Assembly: GCF_937926365.1 (NCBI RefSeq)
Contig: NZ_CALAOH010000226.1
Coordinates: 65,509-129,508 of the forward strand
DNA length: 64,000 bases
Source: an uncultured Azohydromonas sp.
GTDB lineage: Bacteria; Pseudomonadota; Gammaproteobacteria; Burkholderiales; Burkholderiaceae_C
Reading direction: 5' to 3'
The notes below the pieces were generated by a model that saw only the letters and a list, made by a program, of their open reading frames with translations, searched no databases and was not told the DNA's origin. Shown here one piece after another: positions 43,319-49,198 of the stretch (the first letter of the stretch is position 1; every line of letters starts with the position of its first letter). A program made the position numbers and the translations under genes.

Positions 43319-44685
43319 ATCGAGAAGAAGTAGCACGCGCTGCTGGAACGCTGGACGCACAGTTGCCGGCGGTGGCTCGTGGTGCTGAGCCGGCGGGCAT
43401 GTTCGAAGATCTGGAAACGGCTGCAGCCGCGCGCGCCCAGGAGGCCGTGCCGCGCGTGGTGCTCCAGTGCGCTGCAGACGTTGTTCCTGAGCCGGTGCGC
43501 TGGCTTTGGCCTGACTGGCTGGCGCTGGGGAAGCTGCACATCCTCGCCGGCGCCCCGGGCCAGGGAAAGACGACCATCGCGCTCGCGCTGGCCGCAACTG
43601 TCACCACGGGCGGACGCTGGCCAGACGGCACGCGCTGCCCGGCGGGCAACGTGCTGGTGTGGAGCGGCGAGGATGACCCGGCCGACACTTTGCTGCCGCG
43701 GCTGCTGGCTGCTGGTGCCGACCGCTCGCGCGTTTTCTTCGTCACTGGGGCTCGCATCGGTGGCCGTGTAGAGCCCTTCGACCCGGCCCGTGACATGGCC
43801 GCGCTCCAAGTCCAGGCCGCAAGCATTGGTGATGTCCGCCTCATCATCGTTGACCCGGTGGTGAGTGCTGTCACGGGCGACAGCCATAAGAACACCGAGG
43901 TACGCCGGGCGCTGCAGCCGCTGGTGGACATGGCCGCCAGCATGGGCGCTGCGCTTCTGGGCATCACGCACTTCAGCAAAGGCGGACAGGGGCAAGACCC
44001 GGCTTCTCGCGTCGTTGGCTCCATCGCCTTCACAGCGGTGGCGCGGGTGGTGCTCGTGGCCGCCAAGGCGAAGGGTGAGGATGGCGAGGACCGCCGCATC
44101 CTGGCGCGCTCCAAGTCCAATATTGGCCCGGATGAAGGCGGGTTCGCCTACAGCTTGGAGCAGTGCGAGCCAGTCCCTGGTATCCACGCTTCCCGCGTGA
44201 CCTGGGGCGAGGCTGTGGAGGGCAGCGCGCGCGAGCTACTGGCGGAACCCGAGGACACGGGCGAACCGCGCGCAACTTCGGACGATGCCGCCGCCGCGCT
44301 GGTGCGCATCCTGGCGGGCGACATGGTGCCGATGCAGGCCGCCGTGGAGGCCATGAAGCGCGAGGGCTTCACCGACAAGGTGATCCGCAAGGCGCGCGAG
44401 CGACTGGGCGTCATCGTCAAGCGAAGCGGATTCGGGAAGGAGTTGCGCAGCTACTGGAAGCTGCCGCCCGGCTTGGCGTTGCCGTCTGATGATGGGTGTG
44501 AGGACGCCAAGGATAGTTCCCATTCCTGCCCATCGAACGCCATTCCTGCCCACTCATGCCCACGTAAGACGTTGGGCACGAGTGGCACGAATGGGCACGA
44601 ATGGATGGGGCGAGGACACGAATGGGCCGGTTCTGAGCCAGAGCCGCAGGCCAACCAGGAGTCGAACTTGGAGTCGCAGCCGTGA
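43315..44685 (+). CDS. RepA-like AAA ATPase (AAA_25/RecA-like helicase)
   Basis: A 456-residue protein from ATG 43315 (GTG 43309 also possible). Walker A is GAPGQGKTT (79-87), Walker B RLIIVDPVV (about 176-184), followed by a GITHFSK sensor segment. This is the hexameric RepA/DnaB-like ATPase of plasmids and satellites, expected to unwind DNA at the element's origin. The C-terminal 60 residues are repetitive (Ser/Cys/Pro-rich, then GHEW repeats) because the gene end carries an iteron-like DNA cluster. It overlaps the next gene by 4 bp (GTGA). Confidence 0.88.
   Translation: MNREEVARAAGTLDAQLPAVARGAEPAGMFEDLETAAAARAQEAVPRVVLQCAADVVPEPVRWLWPDWLALGKLHILAGAPGQGKTTIALALAATVTTGGRWPDGTRCPAGNVLVWSGEDDPADTLLPRLLAAGADRSRVFFVTGARIGGRVEPFDPARDMAALQVQAASIGDVRLIIVDPVVSAVTGDSHKNTEVRRALQPLVDMAASMGAALLGITHFSKGGQGQDPASRVVGSIAFTAVARVVLVAAKAKGEDGEDRRILARSKSNIGPDEGGFAYSLEQCEPVPGIHASRVTWGEAVEGSARELLAEPEDTGEPRATSDDAAAALVRILAGDMVPMQAAVEAMKREGFTDKVIRKARERLGVIVKRSGFGKELRSYWKLPPGLALPSDDGCEDAKDSSHSCPSNAIPAHSCPRKTLGTSGTNGHEWMGRGHEWAGSEPEPQANQESNLESQP
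44520..44625. repeat. Iteron-like cluster and hairpin inside the repA 3' end
   Basis: CACGARTGG occurs four times (44577, 44586, 44596, 44617), and the inverted-type units CCATTCCTG (44520, 44540) and CCACTCATG (44550) precede them. CCACTCATGCCCACGT and ACGTTGGGCACGAGTGG (44550-44585) form a long imperfect hairpin with a 3-base loop. Such clusters next to or in an initiator gene are typical of replication origins. Confidence 0.6.
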
Positions 44686-45113
44686 TTGAAGGACTCATTT
44701 CCACGTTTCCCCGGGGATGGCGCATGGTTGGCAGGCGGTGCGCCGTGACGGCGGCGCCCTTCCCTGATCAGCACACGGGGCCGTTGACGAGCGACGAACT
44801 GCGCGCGCTGCGACTGATGGCCGAGGCCAGCCCGGCGCCGCTGCTGGTGATGCGCGTGCTCCAGCAATACGACACCGCAATGCATCTGGGGCTGGAGTTA
44901 CTACGCGCGCGCGGCTGGGTGCGTCTGCGAGGTTGGCCGAGCGTAACTCGGACTCGCTGGGAGATGACGCCGCGCGGACTGCGGGAGGCCGCCGCACACC
45001 CGGACTTCAACGGCTGGGGGGGCTGGTGCACCTGGTGGCGGATCTGGCGCCGCGCGCTGGGGATCTACTTGCGTGGACGGTTGCGCGATCCAGCGACCGG
45101 CCGGAGAACCTGA
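44682..45113 (+). CDS. Unknown protein, possible winged-helix fold
   Basis: A 143-residue basic protein starting at GTG 44682, coupled to the RepA-like gene. The middle (LTSDELRALRLMAEASPAPLLVMRVLQQYDTAMHLGLELLRARGWVRLRG) has the spacing of a winged helix. The Trp-rich C-terminus (WGGWCTWWRIWRRALGIYLRGR) could associate with membranes. It is the last gene of the second block; an internal att-like site follows after 50 bp. Function unknown. Confidence 0.55.
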   Translation: MIEGLISTFPRGWRMVGRRCAVTAAPFPDQHTGPLTSDELRALRLMAEASPAPLLVMRVLQQYDTAMHLGLELLRARGWVRLRGWPSVTRTRWEMTPRGLREAAAHPDFNGWGGWCTWWRIWRRALGIYLRGRLRDPATGRRT

Positions 45114-45163
45114 GAAAACCTGAGACCGCCAGCAACCGCCTCACTTCTTTGGCGATTGGTTCA

Positions 45164-45238
45164 TGGCGGAGATTGACTCCGCCACGAATAGAGCGAAAAC
45201 GCGCCTCCGGAAAATTACACCCATCAACCGACCCATCA
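45164..45238 (-). other. Internal att-like site 2 (inverted orientation)
   Basis: TGGCGGA-GATTGAC-TCCGCCA (45164-45184), then 34 bp, then ACCCATCA-ACCG-ACCCATCA (45219-45238), the complement of TGATGGGT-CGGT-TGATGGGT. Read on the reverse strand the order is motif, spacer, core, as at the right end of the element. The centre (GTCAATC on that strand) is unique. The start codon of the next gene follows 20 bp after the motif. Confidence 0.8.
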
Positions 45239-45257
45239 AAAAGGGTTCAGGGAGGGT

Positions 45258-45734
45258 GTGGTGGAAGCGTTCAAAGACCCGGCGCAGGACGAGCGCCTGC
45301 TGGAAATCCTTGCTGATCTGCTGCCGCTGGCAACGCGGCACCGCGGCGACCACGACGACGAGGAGCCGGTGCACCGCGTGCGGACTAAGGCCGGCGCCCT
45401 GCCTCCGCCTGAGACGAACTCGCCGCGCAGCGTGTTTGAACTTGGGTACAGCGTGGCATCAGCTCCGGTGCGCCTGCATCGGTACTGCGTGCCCGGTAGC
45501 TCTACGGGATCCGCTGCTAGTGCCAGCGCGCCGCCGCGCCGGGCCGTCAACATCGTGGCCCGCGCCGGTGACCGCGTGCGCGTGTCCGGGCTCGCTTACC
45601 CGGGCGACCGGTGGACGGCAGAGCGCGCGGAGAAGGAGCGCATCCGCCGAGCAAAGCAGATCGTGCCGCGCCCCAGCGCAGCGGCCAAGCAGTTCAATTT
45701 CAAGCGCGAGCCGCTGGTGGGCGCCGCAGCATGA
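45258..45734 (+). CDS. Unknown protein, first gene of the third block
   Basis: A 158-residue protein, GTG 45258 or 45261, with GGGTTCAGGGAGG upstream. It has a helical acidic N-terminus (AFKDPAQDERLLEILADLLPLATRHRGDHDDEEP), a Pro/Ser/Ala linker and a basic C-terminus (AERAEKERIRRAKQI). It overlaps the next gene by 4 bp. No family recognised. In phage genomes proteins of this size before DUF5681 genes may be packaging accessories, but that is speculation. Confidence 0.55.
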   Translation: MVEAFKDPAQDERLLEILADLLPLATRHRGDHDDEEPVHRVRTKAGALPPPETNSPRSVFELGYSVASAPVRLHRYCVPGSSTGSAASASAPPRRAVNIVARAGDRVRVSGLAYPGDRWTAERAEKERIRRAKQIVPRPSAAAKQFNFKREPLVGAAA

Positions 45735-46885
45735 CGCCTGCCGTTCTTGCCTCCATGCCTGAGGCCGTCGACCGGCTGCTGAGCCTTGCCGGCGAGGGCG
45801 AGGCCCGCCGCATTCTGGAAGCGCTAGGTGGGCGCGCCGCGCTGGCCGAGCTCGAGCGCCAGGCGGCCCGGCGCTTGGCCGTGCACCTGCTGCAGCAGCG
45901 AGCACCGCGCTGGCAGATCAGGGACCGCCTGGTGTCGCGCGGCATCAACTGGCGCACCGCTTACCGAGTCATTGACGCAGCGCTGAGCACTGGCCCGCGC
46001 GGCTCTGTCATCGCGGGGCCTGAGATGGCAAGCGACCTGGGGACACTGGTACCAACGCAACCAACGGAGAACCCCATGGCGATGAGCGTCAAGGATCTGC
46101 AGACCAAGCTGAAGGATCTGCAGGCGCAGCTGGCGAAGCTGGACGTCACTGCCGCCCGCGAGCGCGCGGACGCAGCACAGGAGGCTCACCAGCGCCTGCT
46201 CGAAGATGGCCGGCGCGGAATGATCGTTGGCACCCGCAACGAAGACCAAGTGAGTCAAGCCGCCATCACGATGAGGGCGCGCCGGAACGAGGCCGAGAGC
46301 ATGCAGCGACAGGCGACCGCGTTGCACAAGGAGATTGACAGTCTCTCCCGGATGCTCACCGGCGAGCAGCGCGTGGCGCAGGCGCAGGAAGCGCTGACCA
46401 AGGTCAAGCAGCTGGTGCAGAGCGCGGCCGAGCAGGTGAAGACCGCCGAGGGGACCGTGGCCACGCTGGACGGCCTCATCCAGGAGGAGGAGCACGCCTT
46501 CGAGGCGGCCAAGGCTGGCGCTGCGGCGCAGCTCCTGGCGGCTGTGAAGGCACGAGGCGACGTCTCCCAGGTGCAGGCGGCGAGCCGCGACCGGGTCGCC
46601 ACCCTGGAACTGGCCAAGACCGAAGCCATGGGCGAACTGGAGGCCGCGCGTGCCGCGTTGAAGGCCGTCCAGGAGCGCGAGGCCAAGGCGCTGCGCGACG
46701 TGCACATGGCGCAGGCCGACGTCACCGAGCTGGCATTCCGAATTGCCCAGGACGCATACACCGAAGCGCTGGCCGCACAGATGGCCGCGTACTGGCGTGC
46801 GCACAGGACGCACTTCGGCACTGAGGACGTGCGTGGCAAGGCCGGCGACCTCTCCATGAGGCTGCTCGAAGCGCCGGCCGCCTGA
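45731..46885 (+). CDS. HTH plus long coiled-coil protein, possible gene fusion
   Basis: A 384-residue frame from ATG 45731. Residues 1-95 are helical with an HTH-like segment (QIRDRLVSRGINWRTAYRVIDAAL). Residues about 116-370 form a long coiled coil (VKDLQTKLKDLQAQLAKLDV and onward). At the junction, ATG 46078 is preceded by ACGGAGA at ideal spacing, so a separate 268-residue coiled-coil protein may also be made from this frame. Either two genes have fused without a stop between them, or an internal start is used. Function unknown; scaffold or structural roles are possible for the coiled coil. Confidence 0.6.
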   Translation: MTPAVLASMPEAVDRLLSLAGEGEARRILEALGGRAALAELERQAARRLAVHLLQQRAPRWQIRDRLVSRGINWRTAYRVIDAALSTGPRGSVIAGPEMASDLGTLVPTQPTENPMAMSVKDLQTKLKDLQAQLAKLDVTAARERADAAQEAHQRLLEDGRRGMIVGTRNEDQVSQAAITMRARRNEAESMQRQATALHKEIDSLSRMLTGEQRVAQAQEALTKVKQLVQSAAEQVKTAEGTVATLDGLIQEEEHAFEAAKAGAAAQLLAAVKARGDVSQVQAASRDRVATLELAKTEAMGELEAARAALKAVQEREAKALRDVHMAQADVTELAFRIAQDAYTEALAAQMAAYWRAHRTHFGTEDVRGKAGDLSMRLLEAPAA

Positions 46886-46932
46886 CCACCCACAAGAGGC
46901 TGCCCGTCCGCCTCGCCGTTCAAGGAGATTCC

Positions 46933-47442
46933 ATGCTTACCACCAACGATCAACCCGCGGCCGACGAGGGCGCGCTGCTGCGCCTGGTCAGCGACGTGCG
47001 CACCCTGGTGCAAGGAGCCAGCGTCGACGTGCTGAAGAAGCTGGGCACGCAGCGTCTCACCGATCTGAAGACGTTCATCAAGCGCGAGCAGCAGAGCGCA
47101 TCCACGCCCGTGCAGAACACGGCATCCCTGGACGGGATCGCTGAGCAGGCCGAGCGCGACGCCCTGGCCATGAAGCTGGCTGCAAACAGCGCCGTCCCTG
47201 TCAACGTGGAGCACCTCAAGGCCTTCTCGCTGCGCGACCTGCAAGGGATCGAGCAGGCCCAGATCGCCAACGCTGCCGAGGCCAAGAAGCGCCAGGAGCG
47301 CGAGGCCTGGGCCAGCTATTCCCTCAACGGGCACATCGACGCCGCCAACGCTACCGGCGCCGCGCCGGCGCAGCCGAAGGTGACTGGCAACGACTGGGCC
47401 GCCTACGACCTGAACGCCATCAACGGCACCGCCGGGGGCTAA
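46933..47442 (+). CDS. Unknown protein of the third block
   Basis: A 169-residue soluble protein, ATG 46933, with CAAGGAGA 5 bp upstream. Helical and rich in Ala, Asp and Gln (VSDVRTLVQGASVDVLKKLGTQRLTDLKTFIKREQQS; ending DWAAYDLNAINGTAGG). The motif WASYSLNG recurs as WAAYDLN near the C-terminus. No family recognised. Confidence 0.6.
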   Translation: MLTTNDQPAADEGALLRLVSDVRTLVQGASVDVLKKLGTQRLTDLKTFIKREQQSASTPVQNTASLDGIAEQAERDALAMKLAANSAVPVNVEHLKAFSLRDLQGIEQAQIANAAEAKKRQEREAWASYSLNGHIDAANATGAAPAQPKVTGNDWAAYDLNAINGTAGG

Positions 47443-47482
47443 GCGGCGCTGCCGGCGCCTGTTCCAGCAAGGAGAAAACAAG

Positions 47483-47902
47483 GTGACTGACCTGAAGCGC
47501 ACCGGGCGGTGGAAACCGGGCGAGTCCGGCAACCCCACCGGACGTAAGCCAGGGGCTGGCCAGGTGGCAAAGCTGCGCGCCGACATCGCGAAGCACGTGC
47601 CGGAGATCGTGGAGAAGCTGACCACGGCGGCAAAGGCTGGCGACGTGAGCGCGGCCCGGCTGCTGCTGGAGCGGGTGCTGCCGCCAGTCAAAGCCATCGA
47701 GCAGGCCGCGCTTGTGCCGCTGCCGGCCGAAGGCACGCTGACCGAGCAGGGGCGCGCGGTGTTGCAGGCCGTGGCCGGCGGCGAGCTCGCGCCGACCCAA
47801 GGCGCTGCGCTGCTTGGTGCGCTGGGCACGCTGGCCAAGCTGGCCGAAACGGATGAGCTGGCACGGCGCATTGAAGCCTTGGAAGGAAGGTCCAAACCAT
47901 GA
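47483..47902 (+). CDS. DUF5681-domain phage protein (small-terminase-like context)
   Basis: A 139-residue protein starting at GTG 47483 with GCAAGGAG upstream. The N-terminus TGRWKPGESGNPTGRKPG is the DUF5681 signature, followed by helices (AKLRADIAKHVPEIVEKLTTAAKAGDVSAARLLLERVLPPVKA). DUF5681 proteins are common near terminase genes of phages and may act in DNA packaging. Here no large terminase follows, so the protein may redirect or block the packaging of a helper phage; this is inference. It overlaps the next small gene (ATGA). Confidence 0.75.
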   Translation: MTDLKRTGRWKPGESGNPTGRKPGAGQVAKLRADIAKHVPEIVEKLTTAAKAGDVSAARLLLERVLPPVKAIEQAALVPLPAEGTLTEQGRAVLQAVAGGELAPTQGAALLGALGTLAKLAETDELARRIEALEGRSKP

Positions 47903-48180
47903 CGTTGCGCACGCGCCTGGAGAAGTTGGAGCAGCGCATCGGCTCTGCTCGCTCGCTGCACGACATGACCGACGCCGAACTGATGACCGCCATCCTGCGC
48001 GAATGCCTGGAGCGTGAGCCGACCGCTGCCGAGGTTGAAGAGTGGATGGCGCTGCCGGACAGCGAGTTCCGCGCTCGCGTGGACGCCTTCACGGCCGAAA
48101 CGCCGGAGGCACCGGATGACCCGGAGACGGCCAGATTGCGCGCACAGCTTGGCTGGGCGCGGGCACTGGCGGATGCATAA
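47899..48180 (+). CDS. Small LE-motif protein 1
   Basis: A 93-residue acidic protein, first of four small neighbours sharing the start pattern xLRxRLxxLEQ (here MTLRTRLEKLEQRI). It continues helical (DAELMTAILRECLEREPTAAEVEEWMALPDSEFRARVDAF). No family recognised. The shared start suggests a common docking helix, for example binding one partner. Confidence 0.55.
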   Translation: MTLRTRLEKLEQRIGSARSLHDMTDAELMTAILRECLEREPTAAEVEEWMALPDSEFRARVDAFTAETPEAPDDPETARLRAQLGWARALADA

Positions 48181-48193
48181 GGGAGGCATGGGC

Positions 48194-48490
48194 ATGACAT
48201 CAGGACTGCTGCGCCGCCTGGACCGCCTGGAGGCCGCGTTGCCTGCCCCCGCGGATCATGAGCGCCGCGACCGCTTTCAGGTTGCCGTGCGCTACATCCT
48301 CAACGCTGTGCCGCGCGGCCCCATCACCATCGACGGTGACCGAGACGCCCCATTGCGTGAGCTGCTACAGCGCGGGGACGCCGGCACGCTGACCGAGGAG
48401 GACTGCGCGCTCCTGGCCGCCGCGCCTGAGTGCCACGTGCCCGCGCTTGAAGTGCTGCGGACGCTGGTAAAGCTCATGGACGAGGTGTGA
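48194..48490 (+). CDS. Small LE-motif protein 2
   Basis: A 98-residue protein, second in the row. ATG 48194 follows GGGAGG at 7 bp; ATG 48188 would be too close to it. Starts MTSGLLRRLDRLEAAL, then a helical domain with PITIDGDRDAPLRELLQRGDAG. It overlaps the next gene by 4 bp. Confidence 0.55.
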   Translation: MTSGLLRRLDRLEAALPAPADHERRDRFQVAVRYILNAVPRGPITIDGDRDAPLRELLQRGDAGTLTEEDCALLAAAPECHVPALEVLRTLVKLMDEV

Positions 48491-48765
48491 CCGTGGGGCG
48501 GCTGCACACCCGACTGGACCGCCTGGAGCAGGCCTGCATACACAAGCTGACTGGATCGGTGCTGCTGGCCTACGACAGCGCCGGCCTGCTGGCGCCCGTG
48601 ACCCTTGATTGCGCACCGGGCGAGCCGGTGCCTTTGCCGACCGGGTGCCGGCCCCAGCGACCCGAGGAACTGGAAGCCGACTACATCGCCGCACTGAAGG
48701 CTCTCGGCCTGACGGTGCTGATGTGGGACTTCAGCCGGACGTCCAACTTGCCGGCGGAGGCCTGA
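48487..48765 (+). CDS. Small LE-motif protein 3
   Basis: A 92-residue protein starting at GTG 48487 (MTVGRLHTRLDRLEQA). The middle APGEPVPLPTGCRPQRPEELEADYIAALKALGLTVLMWDF aligns by eye with the fourth protein, so these two are duplicates within the row. Function unknown. Confidence 0.55.
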   Translation: MTVGRLHTRLDRLEQACIHKLTGSVLLAYDSAGLLAPVTLDCAPGEPVPLPTGCRPQRPEELEADYIAALKALGLTVLMWDFSRTSNLPAEA

Positions 48766-48767
48766 CG

Positions 48768-49055
48768 ATGGTGGATCTGCGCGCGCGACTGGCGAAGTTG
48801 GAGCAGGCCATGGCGCCGCCGTGCGGCCCAGCGGTGGTGCTCTGGGAGGGCGCCGATGGGCGGCTGGTGTCGGACTTGTTTTCCCGCGGCGGCCTTGGTG
48901 AGCCGGTGCCCGAGCCGCCAGGCTGGCGCGAGCAGCAGCCAGGGGAGACGGCTGAGGACTATGTGGCCACGCTGGAAGCCGCTGGGCTGCACGCGGTGGT
49001 GGTTCAGATGGTGGACGCCAGCATCCCGGACACCGACACCGAGGACAGCAATTGA
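48768..49055 (+). CDS. Small LE-motif protein 4
   Basis: A 95-residue protein, ATG 48768 (MVDLRARLAKLEQAM), 2 bp after its neighbour. GEPVPEPPGWREQQPGETAEDYVATLEAAGLHAVVVQM corresponds to the middle of protein 3. It is the last gene of the third block; internal att-like site 3 starts 49 bp after it. Confidence 0.55.
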   Translation: MVDLRARLAKLEQAMAPPCGPAVVLWEGADGRLVSDLFSRGGLGEPVPEPPGWREQQPGETAEDYVATLEAAGLHAVVVQMVDASIPDTDTEDSN

Positions 49056-49103
49056 GCAAGTGCAGCACCTGCGCCGGTGGTGCGCGGAGCACCGAAATCA
49101 CTA

Positions 49104-49180
49104 TGGCGGACCATGCATCCGCCACGTCACAGAGGGCAGCGCAGCACGCATGAGTGGCACACCCATCAAACAATCCATCA
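49104..49180 (-). other. Internal att-like site 3 (inverted orientation)
   Basis: TGGCGGA-CCATGCA-TCCGCCA (49104-49124), 36 bp, then ACCCATCA-AACA-ATCCATCA (49161-49180), complement of TGATGGAT-TGTT-TGATGGGT. Same inverted orientation as site 2. Centre on the reverse strand: TGCATGG. The tape-measure ATG follows 19 bp after the motif, so the motif could also be part of that gene's leader. Confidence 0.8.
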
Positions 49181-49198
49181 ACACGAGAGGGAGCCGCC

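Noticed and set aside
44490..44497. Single TGATGGGT in the RepA-like gene as another arm motif
   Set aside because: Only one unit, no second copy at 12-bp period and no core nearby; probably coincidence.
37363..49124. The TGGCGGA-N7-TCCGCCA structures as Rho-independent terminators
   Set aside because: None is followed by a T-run, loop and arm lengths are fixed, one copy is the tRNA attachment site, and each pairs with the TGRTGGGT motif.
40921..49180. Simple DNA inversion switch between site 1 and sites 2 or 3
   Set aside because: The sites are inverted to one another, but the 7-bp centres differ, and tyrosine recombinases normally need identical overlap sequences. Kept only as a testable option.
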